In this document: piece by piece, positions 41,439 through 53,551 of the stretch
How positions within the stretch are numbered: the first letter of the stretch is position 1
Layout: each line of letters opens with the position of its first letter
Origin: Lathyrus oleraceus
Taxonomy: Eukaryota; Streptophyta; Magnoliopsida; Fabales; Fabaceae
NCBI RefSeq assembly: GCF_024323335.1
Contig: NC_066580.1
Coordinates: 261,127,332-261,191,331, forward strand
Length of the DNA stretch: 64,000 nucleotides
Direction of reading: 5' to 3'
The notes under the pieces: generated by a model
What the model saw: only the letters and a program-made list of their open reading frames with translations
What the model was told of the DNA's origin: nothing
Databases searched by the model: none
Made by a program: the position numbers and the translations under genes

Positions 41439-44400
41439 TGTAGCGGTAAATTCATGACCATCAAGCTATGGATAAGCTTAACCTACATAAAACCAGAGTC
41501 GCCACCGCGCTTTTATTGTTTCCAAAGGAAAAGGGAAAAGTACGAACAAAACCCAAAGATAAGAAGTTTTCAAATCAAAACTAATAAAATTCCAGAGATT
41601 ACAGGTAAGGGGGTTGGTTACATAGAAGGAAGGTGTTAGCACCCAAAGTGTCCTAGGTACTCCTAGGGAGCCCATTTTTATGTGTGCATATGTGTTTGGT
41701 ATAAAAGATGTTTGAGAAAAATAGAGTGTTGGGATGAGAAAAGAATTCATTAATTATATTTTTGTGTTTGACAAGACCTTCGGATTTATGCCTACGTACC
41801 AACATAAAAATGAAGGATCAAAACCTCGTAGTTCGTGGTAAAAGTTTCAAAGTTGGTGAATTTATTTTAACAAAAATTTAATTGAGAAGGGCACAAAGGG
41901 GCCAAAGGTTTGAATGGGGTTGTTAGTTCTTTTTGTCTTTTGAAATTTTAAGTCAATATGATTATATTTATTTACAAGTTTGATTTAATAAAAAAAAGTT
42001 CAAAAATTCAATGGCATAAGACCAATGTCTTAGTTTAAAAAAATCACAAGCAAAGAAGGTTTTGAAAGAGGGGAGTGATTTGAAATTTAAGAAGTGGGAG
42101 GAGATGAAGAGACTAATCCTAAGCAAAAAATTAAAAGTTAAGAGTGGAAAAGATCTGACCAATGGGATGCAATCCAATAGACAAGAATGTCATATGGAAA
42201 CCCATTTTCCTTTGGACTTTGAATTAAGCAATAATCAACAAGAAATTAGCTATATCAGACATCACGAAGATCAAGGCATTAAATAAAGATAGCCACATCC
42301 AAGCAAGCAAATCCCATAGCTAGCAGTTTTCTTTGTCTTCTCATGTATCAGATGAAATACTCCTTGATCAACTCAGAATAAAGTATTAGACACAAGATCA
42401 AAATAACAGTTTGCATCAAGACAATGTAGCAGATAAGTTCAAATGAATACCAAGACTTGCATCATATGAAGGCCCAGTTCACAATAACTCGGTCTCAAAA
42501 TGTTGGCGTTGGCCAAGTCCTTTTTGCACAGGGAATGTTGCCTAATCCTAAGTCTAAAAGTTTAGATCAAGATCAACAGTCCACCAAACATTTTTTAAGG
42601 TTTTTGTTGTTTATTAAATATTTTAAGGTCCTAAGACCACAAGCACAATCAAAATACACAAACAAATATATACAATCACAAGATATGGCTCAAATGAGGA
42701 AAGGGAAAATTACATAAACATAAACAAGTGTATTGAAATGTAAATGGCAATGAATGATAAATGACTATAAATTAAATTGCATAAAGTAAATGAAAATTGA
42801 AAGTAAAGCAATATTAATAAGAGTTAGTCAAATGTTGGTCAAGATTAATTGAGTGTTAGTGGTGTTTTGCTTTTTAATTGATTAAGTCATTCTTTGGAGA
42901 ACACTCAACCATCTATTCACAAGCATGGATCCTTGAACCAAGACATCTTCCATAGAAAGGAAAAAAGGCCAAGTTTCCACACAATACCATGAAAGATGGG
43001 AGACATATAATCTCACTTACTAGAATGCTATGCCTTTAGGGTCAAATTTAGCTATATGTTAGCAATCGTAATTGGACTTATGTAGAAGTCACAACTATCT
43101 GAGGCCGAGCAATAAAAATTCAGGTGTTAACGCATGTTAGAGATTTGGTATAATCAACCAAACTCCTAAAACATACCACACATTAAAAGAAAAGATCAAG
43201 AGGGATGAACCTATCTCATCCATACCTGTATTGGTTCATCTTACACAAGGTCATTGGTGATCCAATTAGCCTTAGGACATTTGAGATTTCATTGGTCAAT
43301 GAAAGGAACGAGGAAGAATAGGGATGAAGATGAAAATGGAGGGGAATGAGAGAAACACAAATTGGTCATGGGAGGAATTTTATCAAATTAAAATCATTTA
43401 TTCATTTTGGGATATGAAATGCCCATTTCATCAATCCCCTAAATCCAATGATTTTTATCTAACAAAAGTCAAATCAACCTTGACCAAGGCCCGAACAGAT
43501 AGTCAAACATCACAAGACCATAAAAATGGCTCAACATATTTTTTACACAATTAATCAATTAAAAATCAAATTAAAAATGCATTAAAATTCAATTTAATTT
43601 GGTCAAAACCTAAAATCTCTTCAACACACAAAATGAATGGCCAAGATATTTCTCCTAGGTCAAACAAGGTCAAAAGACCTTGGACAAAAAATTTCATGAT
43701 TTTTGAAAAGTCTTAAGTATTTTTAAACAATTAAAAATATGCACAAAAACATTTAATTCATGAAAAATATCAAAATTAATCCAAAAAATAGTTTTAATTC
43801 AGAAAATGAAAGAAAAAAATATTTAAAGATTTTTGGTGAAAGTCCCATATTTTTTGGATTAAAAATGAAATTATTATGAATTAAACAAAATAAAGCAATT
43901 AAATAAAAAATCAGAAAATACAAAAAAACAAGGACCATCAGATCTCCCTCATTAATTGAGGTGGCAGATCTGATGGCCAAAATGGGCGCTCCATCATGTA
44001 CCACAGTCAATGCGTGTACACGCGTGGTAATCAAAAGCGAAGGCCAGGATTAGAAGATATGAGGAAGATCTGATGGTTCAGGACATTGCCAACACATCAC
44101 CGGAGCTAGGGCTCCGGTCTTCTTCTCCGGTGGATCTCACCGGACTGGTCCACCACCAACCACCACCAAAATGAAAAACAAGGACATGGATTTAAAGAAA
44201 AAATGCCCAGGAGCTCGAATCTGGCCTGAATTTGCTCCAATTCCAAGTATATAAAAAGATACATGGATTTGAATTTTGAGGATCATGAACTGAGTTGCTT
44301 CGATTTGACCTTAAAGCAACTCAATCTTGTTCCCTACATTGGTAGGACTTCAGCCAATGAAAAATCAAAAAGAATAGTGAAGAATTGAGGGAGAATCGAA

Positions 44401-46025
44401 GAGATGAAATTCTGAAAAATGACTTTCGGAGGAGCTTCACCCTTGCTTGATCTTGATCCCAATTGTGCTTAGCTTAGCTTCAGAAGCTTGTAGGAGGTGA
44501 TTAAGATCAAAAAGAGGCTTGGACTCTTGGAGTTTCAATTTCAAAATAGAATGAGATTTGAAGCTCGATTTTCAAATGAAAACCTTCAAGATTATCCTTT
44601 AATGGTGAGGGTTTGGATTGCAGGTTCAAAGCTTGGGTAGAAGGTCCTTAATTATGAGCTAAGAGGGTTGTATTCATAGGAATTGTGATTCATTTCCACA
44701 AACTTCTAAATTTAGAAATTTTCATTGCATGCTTACATGAGAGTGTGATAGGCCCATCAAGTGGTGTATTCAGGTCCAAAAATGCTTGTGTATCATGCTG
44801 AAATCATGTCATGTGGCCATGCATTTGAATTTGATATGTGAAGGTGAAATCCATCCAATTGGTCCCTTGAAAAGAACCCACGTGAGAGTCCTTCATTCTT
44901 TGGCTAAATAAGGCGATCTTGGACTTTTTGGAAAGGTAAGATCAAGGGGAACAACTTTCATGTTGAACATTTTTCCATTTGAAGCTTTGATCATGATCAA
45001 TTTTGAGGTGGAAGTTTGGAAAATCAAACATATTTGAAAATTTTCTAAGTACCAAGATAAATGTTCGATTCTTCCACCTTGAATAACTTTTGCTATGGAC
45101 TTGAAATGGAAAAAGGTACTTCACAAAACTTGTAGCTATTTCAGACCTCTTCAATTTTGTCACAAATTTAATCTCATTTAGATATGGCATGAAGGAGTTA
45201 TGCATTTTAGATGTTGAGGAAAATCACTTGTTCAATGGTAATGGCCCAAAATGACCTATAATGTTTCCTCTTGGCACATACATTTGCAAGTCGAATTTGA
45301 ACTTATTTCTAACATAAAATTCGAAAAGGACATATTGAACTTAATCATGGAACTTGAATGGCTTTCATATCATAAACAATGAGCAGGTTATGGTCCTTGG
45401 AAGTTGGCCTCCTAACTAGGGTTCAGACAAAATGACCTATAATCTTTAACCATACAAAATGACTTTCTAAGGAGTAAATTTTCTCTTGTAATGTCATAAG
45501 GAGTAACTTTGCTCTTGTAATAATTTTCATATGACAAAAATTGTAGGAGATAGGGTCTAAGGAACCGCAGTTTTGATTAGTTGACTTTCTCTGGTCAACC
45601 ACCATGAACTAACTTCCAAACTTGAAATTCTCTTGATCTCTTGATCTCTTGGACTCATGGAGTATAATATTTTCATAATATGATGTAATATGAAGTATCC
45701 CTTGAAATATTTGATCAAATTTTAAAGAAACTTGTTGAGGAAGTCATACAAGATACCCATATGAATTAGGGATTCCAAGGCAAACAAGCTTCAAAATCTT
45801 TATGATTTCTTGATCAAAATGATAAATGAAGATCATGGGGACCCATATATATGATGTCTAGATCCAATTTAAACCATCTCTTGATTGATCTCCTTGGATT
45901 GAGGGTCTTAAACCCTAGATATGAGCTTGATGGAGCATGGTTGAACACACACACTACCTACAAAAGTAACAAACTATACATAAACATAGCATGAGGGATC
46001 TTAGGGTCAAAATTGGGGTCTTACA
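41439..46025 (-). repeat. LTR of element H (about 4.6 kb)
   Basis: On the minus strand it runs from TGTAAGACCCCAATTTTGAC (46025) to TTTACCGCTACA (41441-41439). The U5 block GGTGCTAACACCTTCC is near 41630 and the PBS-like word TGGCGACTCT at 41504-41495. It is the same family as the G LTR but clearly diverged. No coding content; small open frames inside it look accidental. It is inserted in the copia remnant I. Confidence 0.85.
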
Positions 46026-46709
46026 TCAAGCTTATCATCGAATATGACATGGATTGATTCTTCAAGAATATGTGTCTCATTGTTATATACTCTAAAGCCT
46101 TTTGAGAATTCAGAGTATCCTAAAATGATGCACATCTGTGCCTTAAAATCAAACTTGTTCAGATTTTCCTTAGTGTTCAACATAAAACGCGAACATCCAA
46201 AAGAATGAAAATAAGAAATGTTGGGCTTATGATTCTTACACAATTCATAGGGAGTCTTACCCATAATAGGTCTTATGGAGATCACGTTCTAAATGTAACA
46301 CGATGTGTTAACTGCCTCTGTCTAGAAGTGTTTTACTACATTTGTCTCATTGGTCATGGTTCTGGCTATTTCTTGTAAAGTCATATTCTTCCTCTCTACA
46401 ACTTTGTTTTATTATGGAGTTCTAGAATAGAAGAAATCATGGGAAATGCCATTTTCATCACAAAAATTCAAAATCTTTATTTTCAAATTCTCCACCATGA
46501 TCACTTCTGACTTTGACAATTTTGAGATCCTTATCATTTTGCACTTGGGAGCTGAAGGTAGAGAACATAGAATGTGACTCATCCCTGTGTCTTAAGAATG
46601 TCACCCATGTCCATTTGGTATAGTCATCAACAATGGCTAGTCCATACTTCTTACCATTGACAGAAGAAGTTTTCACTGGTCCAAAAAGGTCAATATGCAG
46701 ATGTTCCAA
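46026..46709 (-). pseudogene. pol: Copia integrase remnant (element I)
   Basis: Two pieces. 46709-46458 codes HLHIDLFGPVKTSS ... GLAIVDDYTKWTWVTFLR ... KVRSDHGGEF, the integrase core with the DLFGP and SDHGGEF catalytic regions. 46285-46026 codes GKTPYELCKNHKPNISYFH, CIILGYSEFSKGFRVYN and SIHVIFDDK, the later part. Between them, near 46290-46455, the frame is broken. It ends at 46026 where the H LTR begins. Confidence 0.88.
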
Positions 46710-47039
46710 TGGGCTGGAGGTAGAAACAACATTTTTTCTTTGAAAGAAGTTTTAGAAAACTTGCCTTTCTGACATGCTTCACAAATAACATCTATGCCAC
46801 GTCCATTGGTCTCCATTCACATACATTATACATTTTAAGATTTGACTTTTTAAATCAGAAAGTCTAATTTTATAAATGTTGTTCTTCCTCTTTCCATTGA
46901 AAAAAACTGAGCCATCCTTCAAATTGACAACTTTGCATGACTTTTAATTAAAACTAATGTCATAACCATTGTCACTTATTGACTTATGGACAAAAAGTTA
47001 TGCATTAATTCTTAAGCTAATAAACATTTAGTAATAGAA

Positions 47040-47290
47040 GGGAGAGAAAAGTTACCTACTGTTCCAGAGTTAGTGATATTCCCTTTTTGATCACCTCTGA
47101 AACCAATGAACCCTCCAAGCTTTGGAACATATGCCTTCTTTCTGTCATATGTTACGAGAAGTCAGAGTCCAGGTACAATGATTGGTATCTTAACTGCTCT
47201 GCTAAGGATGTCTACAACATAGATTATCTTACCCTAAGGTACCCAGAACTTTCTGGGTCCTTATTGGTTATTCTTCCCAGAGTTTATATC
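47040..47290 (-). pseudogene. pol: Copia protease remnant (element I)
   Basis: Minus-strand translation near 47215-47150 gives YLDSDFS, a stop, then HMTERRHMF. In copia families this place reads DSGCSRHMTG, the protease active site. Glycine and cysteine are lost and a stop is present, so it is inactive. Confidence 0.7.
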
Positions 47291-48620
47291 AAACTTTGGT
47301 TTCTATGCAGAATATTTATACATGCATGCACGATTGAAACGGGAATGGGCTTTTTCGTTAGCCTTAGGTTTTGAAAAGGTTTTACCTTTAGGAACAACAC
47401 CATTTTGTTTACCAAAAGGGAAAAAATGGGAATAAATATTTTTTGGTTTATCATCTTTTTCAGAAGTAGATTCTTCATCAGAATCATAATCAATTCCTCT
47501 TGTTCTATTTCTGCTTACACCATAAATCATTGAAGCTATTACACTTCTATTTAGTCTTTTAGCAAGAAATTTCTGGAAGGATTTTTCATATTTATTTATG
47601 ACATTATTAGAGAATGTAGAAGCTTATGAAATATTTTCCTTCTCAAGTTTGGAACTATTTCTCTAAAGCACAGAGTTATTATTTTTCAAAATAATGTTTT
47701 CTTCATTTAAACTTGAGAAATCTTCCTTAAGCTTACAATATGCTTCTCACTCAGATACATGAACCTTTTTCAGATCCTTGTATTTGTTTAGAAGCTTCTG
47801 ATACTTATCTAGAACTTTTATTAAACTGGATTCAAGTTTAGATTAAGAGAGTTCAACGAATACCTCTTCAAAGTCTGACTCAGATTCTGATTCTAATTGA
47901 ATCTTCTTAGTAGGAGCTTTTGTGCATTCCATCAGCGCCACATTAGGTTTCTCTTCTTGAGAGATATCTTATGAGTATTCTGAATCATCCTAGGTAGCCA
48001 TCAGACCCTTCTTCTTCCCTCTGTAGTATTTCTTCTTTGGTTTGTCTTTCTTTAGCTTAGGACATTCATTCTTGTAATGACCTGGCTCCTTACACTCAAA
48101 GTAGATAACTTCCTTGTTGGGTCCAACTTTCTTGGATTTAGAATCTTCTTTAGATTCTTCTTCTTTTTTTGGTTAAAAAGCTTTAGTCTTTTCAGACTTT
48201 CCCAAAGAATTCAGAGCAATAAATTTTCTATTTCTCTAGGGCTCATCTTCTTCAAGCTCAATTTCATGATTTCTTAAAGAACTAACAAGTTCTTCAAGAG
48301 AGATGTTGTTCAGATCCTTTGATAACTTCAATGAAATTACCATAGGTCTCCATCTTACTGGTAGACTGCTGATGATCTTCTTCACATGATCAGTAGTAGA
48401 ATACCCTTTGTCCACGACCTTAAGTCAGACAACAAGAGTTTGAAACCTTGAGAACATGTTCTCAAGATTTTCATCGTCTTCCATTTTGAATGCTTCATAT
48501 TTCTGAATCAAGGCAAGTGCATTGGTTTCTTTAACTTGGGAATTTTCTTCATGAGTCATCCTCAAAGAATCGAATATCGACTTACAGAGTCTTTATTTAT
48601 TATATTCTCGTACTCAGTAT
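47291..48620 (-). pseudogene. gag: Copia gag remnant (element I)
   Basis: Near 48105-48000 the minus strand codes VIYFECKEPGHYKNECPKLK, a CCHC knuckle whose first cysteine is Y, then a lysine-rich stretch and LMAT followed by TAG, where the family has W. Further acid-rich segments (SESESDFEEVF near 47890, DYDSDEESTSEKDD near 47480) follow. The N-terminal gag part is cut by the G LTR at 48620. Confidence 0.78.
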
Positions 48621-50514
48621 TGTAGCGGGGTATTCGTTACCATTAGAGATATTGACTAAATTCAAGGTAAATCATACAAAGTCGAGTCGCCACCGCATTT
48701 CTATTTATCCAAAGGAATGGTTAGAAAGCGAACAAAAATCTAATAGTTTTTAACAAAAACTAGTAAAAGAAACAGAGATCTGGGTAAGGGGGTTGGTTAT
48801 GTAATGGGAAGGTGTTAGGCACCCAAAACATCCTAGGTACTCCTAGGGAGCCCTTTTCACACTTGTGAAGGTTGTTGTTTTGTGAAAAAAAAAATAGTGC
48901 AAACATGATTGAAGAGATGAGAAGAGAATGTACAAGTTATTTACATTTTGTGTTTAGATGGATGAACCCATTGCCTACGTACCATCTTATAAAAAGATTA
49001 GGATCAAAACCTCGTAGTTTGGGGTAAAACTCTCAAAATGAGTTGGTGAATTGATTGGTCCAAAAGCCTTAAGGTCTTTTGTTATCAAAGGGAGAAAACT
49101 CAACCAAACCATAAATCCACCATGTGAGGATAGCTTCAACATGCTAGTGAGGGGTTAACCCTATAATAAGCATGGAAGACTCATTGTCCATCACTAAGGA
49201 TATAGGCGAGTATTACATCTACCACCAAGATAACTCAAACCTAATAGCTAAAGGTTATGAAAAGTTGATTAAGAAAGTGGCCATTGGAACCACAAAAGCA
49301 CATTTGAATGGGTTATATTTAACAATTAGAAGTATATACAAAAATGGTCAAAGTATGTTAAAAGGTTCAATTCAAAATAAGTATTATGAAAAGAAGGTTT
49401 GAAGATCAAAAGCATAAGGCTTAGGTTTCTAATGTTGGAAAAACAATAGTTAAATGTTTGCACAAAAAGTTTTGGTTTGGGTTAGAGTGGAGAGAAGAAG
49501 TAGAATGGCTAAGTCCTTAGGAAAATAAAAGGTGAGGGATAAGAAATCAAAACCACACTAGGAGTTCCTCTCTTGAGATCATATTGATGATCCAAGTAGC
49601 TCCCATCCTTTGGAATAAAGCAACCACAAAGTATAAGCAACCAAACAAGCAATGAATGCTTCTAAGAATCCTCCATTGACTTTTGCATCTCTCTCTTTAG
49701 ATGATCATGGCAATGGTTCTCCAATTAAGCTCAAATGGAAACTCCTAGCACAAAAGCACATACATCAAAAGTTCCATGAAATAAAACAAGAATGGACAAG
49801 AGAGAGTTTAGAGATTTGGTCCTTCTAATTCCATTTTCATCATTAAGGTCCTATCACTCTAATTTTGCATAAGGAAGGTCCTAGAAACTAAGTCCAATTC
49901 TCCATTTCTTTGCATAGGGAAAGTCCAAAAAACTAAGTCCATTTCTTTGCATTTTGGTTCACCATAATCAAAACAAAACACAAGCAAAATAATATATACA
50001 CAACTATGTGCTCAAGTGAGCAAAAGGCAAATGGCATTAACATAAACATGTGCTCAAATGAGCAAAGGGAAAAACAAATGGATAATATGTGCAAGAATTG
50101 TAAATTGCATAAAAATAAATTGCATAAAGTAAATTGCATAAGTAAATGTTAATTGTCAATAGTTAGTGTTAGTAGTTAGTATGCCATAAGGCAAATTTAG
50201 CGTTATGTTAAGCAATCGTAATTGGACTTATGTAGAAGTCACAACTATCTGAGGCCGGTCAATAATAATATAGGCAACAAACACAAGTTAGGAGTCTTGA
50301 TTAGTGAACCAAGTCCCAACAACTTGCCATGCCAAAAAGAAAATGAGAAATGATCTTTTATTGGTTTAAGCCTTTTGCATGATTTAAAAGACAACCTATC
50401 CTTAATGCAAAGCCATTCACTTGATCAATTGATCAAGATGAATTAGATTTGAAATATGGAAGGTTAAATCTCTCTAATCAATGCTAACTTATCAACCTTC
50501 AACTCATTGATCAA

Positions 50515-50550
50515 AAAAGAAGAAGAAGAAGAAGAAGAAGAAGAAGAAGG
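50515..50550. repeat. (GAA)n microsatellite in the G LTR
   Basis: About eleven GAA units within the LTR. E and H show no such expansion at the matching place. Confidence 0.95.
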
Positions 50551-52017
50551 AGATGGATAAGAGGAAAGGAAGTGACAAAATGGTAAAAGAAATATAAATG
50601 CATAAAATGGAAAAATCATGTACCAACCCTCATATGTTGACCAATAACATTGAAAGTCAAGGTCAAACAATCAAACAAAAGTGAGATGATGATTGGAAGT
50701 CAAGAAATGAATAAACTATTTTTGGCATTTTTTAATACTTAAAATAAACTTGAATTAAAATAAATGGAAAGGTCAAACTTCAAAATCACTTCAAATCAAC
50801 CTTGAAAGGTCCAAGTGATTTATCCTAAGTTCAACAAGGTCAAACAAAGTTTGACAAAAAATTTCAGCATTTTTAAAAGTCAGAAACTATTTTTTATCAA
50901 TTTAAAATGAATAAAAATAACCTAATTGAACTAAAATCTCAAATAAATCTCAAATCAATTAAAAAATTGATGAGAATATTTTTCATAGATCCATCATCAT
51001 TCAAATAGGTTAGGAAAATATTTTTGTATTTTTTGAATATCAAAAACTATTTAAAATGAACTAAAAATAACCAGAAAAGAGAAAATTCACAAAAAATATT
51101 AAATGATTAAATAAATAAAATTAAAAATCAGAAATAGAAACTAGAATTTATTTGTGAAATAATGCAATTGGTCCCATAATTTTTGGATTAAAAATGAGAG
51201 AGATATGATTTTTTGAAATAAAATGGAATTTAAGAAAATGAAAACAGAAATTATAAATTAGAAAAAACCAGGAGCGTCTGATGGAACTCATTAATTGACG
51301 TGGCAACATCTAATGGTCCAGGAGCGCGTTCCCACGGTAAGCCTTAGTCCACGCGTGACATAATGAATTAATGAAAGTAAACACAATGCACGACTGAGAT
51401 TAAAACGTAAGATGTACATCCAACGGTCAGCATTCAAACTGGAGAGAGGCGGCCACCGGAGCCACCTTCTTCTCCGGTGAGCCTGCAAATTCCGGCCAAA
51501 CTTGCAGGCTTTTAAACCTCCATGAAAATACACGATCCTTATACCAAAATGAAGTTGGGGTGATGTACATCACCCCTGTAACCTTGAATCACACTCAAGA
51601 TCTCTATAAATGGAGAAATCTGAGGTGGAAGATTCAGGTATGAAAAATGCAGATCAAGGAAAAGCAAAATTGAAGCTACCACTAGCTTGCCTCTCAAGTG
51701 AGGACTTCAGAAAACATTAGATCCAAGAAAAAAGGTCCATGGATGAAGAGAATCGAAGAAATTACCAGTTGGAGTGCAAGCTTGAGTTCTGGTGATTTGA
51801 GCTTGAAACCTTGCCTGCTTTATCAAAGCAGAAGTTCTATAGGATGAATGATGAAGGTTTAGAAGCACTAGATCTGAGAATTCAACCAGATGAAGTTGAA
51901 TTTCAAATCTGAACAAAAAATGAGAAAAATGAGCTTGCTTCTCTAGTGATGGTTGGGGAATGAATTCTGCAGCATTTCAGGTTTAAAATTGTGTGTGAAA
52001 TGGAGGGAATGAAGCAT

Positions 52018-52026
52018 GTATTTATA
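52018..52026 (-). promoter_or_regulatory. TATA box of the G LTR
   Basis: CTATAAATACATGC on the minus strand, about 1.5 kb into the LTR, in a setting like LTR promoters (ATAAATAC followed by CATTCCCTCC). It is the best TATA candidate in this LTR on the sense strand. Confidence 0.5.
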
Positions 52027-53535
52027 GCTGAATTGGCAAGGAAAGGGTGGAATGATCCGTGTGCATAAATTTGGATACCACTTGCATGATCATGCACAAG
52101 GCCCAAAAGCAATGCCAAATGCAAGCTGAGTTCAAATGCCAAGGGTTTGGACGTGTAATTTACTCTGAATTGGCTTGTGCAACAAGGTTTCAACATGAAT
52201 TCCACAATTGAACCTAATCATTCACCTCTTCGAAAATACCATTTAGAAAATCCAAGTATAGGCATATGGGTAATGGTTGAAAAGGTTTTTGTATAAGGAA
52301 CAAATATTATGTTGGTCAAAAGCTCATTTGGAATGTGGAAATTTGTGAAATTTGAGTTTAAAGTGTGATGTGCAAAACATGTCAAGGCAAGGTTTCTAAA
52401 ATTGGCCAACTTTCAAGCCCTTCTGTTTTGGTGATGCAAGCTTCATATGGAAAAACCTCCAAAACCATAGTTGTATATCTTTTCAAGAGAATCAAAATGG
52501 ACTTAAATTTTGCATCATTTGGATTTTTCATGAAAGAGTTATGGGCACTTGAAGTTGAACTTTTTTGACTTTTAATGCCTTTGACCCAAAAGGACCTATA
52601 ATGTCTTACATTATCACATGTATTTCCTTTGAGATTTTGAAATTATGTTAAACATAACATTTGAATTAGACATATTAAGATTTCCAATTCATTTGATCCC
52701 ACCTCAAAATCATAAAAAATGAGTGAGTTATGTTCTTGGGAAGTTAACCCAAAATTAGGGTTTCAGTCAAAATGACCTATAATGTATTGGAATGGCAGAT
52801 GGTTTTCCAAACTTCAAATAAAATTTTGATGAACATGAAAGTTGTTCATATTGTCCTTAAGAACATTTTTGCTTTTGGAACCATCTCCATTTGACCAGCA
52901 TATAAAAATTTAGGTCTCAATGCATTTCAAAATAGTCAGATGATTTGACTGATCAACTTCTCAAGTCCACAACTCATATCTTGATGAATTGATGATTGAG
53001 GATACTCAAATAAGTTAAAATATGCATGAAATTATTAATTAAAGAACTTCCCTTGATTTTATTTGACCATGGGCTGAGGTTGCTTCATGAGCAAGGCATT
53101 GTAGTGCACATATGATTAGGGTTTCTCTGAAGAACAAGACCTCAAACCCTTTGACTTGTTTTGATCAAAATGATGAATTGAGATGCTAAGGAGGCATATT
53201 TGATGGATGAGAGCTTTGGGAACCATTACCATGCTTGCTTTCATCTCCTCTTGGCCATGTCTTTGTACCAATGATCTCCTAGAAACTTTTGACCTTGTGA
53301 TTGCTCAAGCTACAAACACAAGATGTTAGTGACATATTTTTGTGCTTTTGGTTAGTAAACAAAAATGAGAAAAGAAAATGATATACAATTCAAGCATGCT
53401 TGGTGATCTCAAACCACTCACAAGGAGTCCCACCCAAAGGCAAAGGGAACCAAGATGCTTAATGTTCCTTGAGACTATGCAATGCAATATTATGATGCTG
53501 ATGAGGGATCTTAGGGACAAAATTAGGGTCTTACA

Positions 53536-53551
53536 GATGCCCCTATTTAAG
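53536..53551 (-). other. Polypurine tract of element G
   Basis: CTTAAATAGGGGCATC on the minus strand, directly before the LTR. AGGGGCATC compares with AGGGGCAGC in A and F. Confidence 0.75.

Larger units (their letters stand above)
46026..48620 (-). mobile_element. Element I: decayed Ty1/copia element, SIRE/Maximus type
   Basis: Minus-strand order gag, protease, integrase, the copia order. H bounds it on the left and G on the right, both inserted into it. It has many stops and frameshifts, which suggests it is the oldest unit in this half of the window. The zinc knuckle GHYKNECPKLKK followed by LMATW is typical of the SIRE/Maximus lineage; this assignment is from memory of the family. Confidence 0.85.
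48621..53535 (-). repeat. 3' LTR of element G (about 4.9 kb)
   Basis: On the minus strand from TGTAAGACCCTAATTTTG (53535) to ACCCCGCTACA (48621), preceded by a polypurine tract. It contains a TATA box (52026-52018), a GAA microsatellite (50515-50550), the U5 block near 48815, and the PBS-like word TGGCGACTC (48692-48684). It is otherwise AT-rich and non-coding. Confidence 0.92.

Noticed and set aside
42000..46000. Search for genes in the 4.6-kb H LTR
   Set aside because: Only short unrelated frames in AT-rich sequence; nothing with a family resemblance on either strand.
51291..51533. Small minus-strand frame in the G LTR as a gene
   Set aside because: It is inside the LTR, has no recognisable domain and is not shared with the H LTR.
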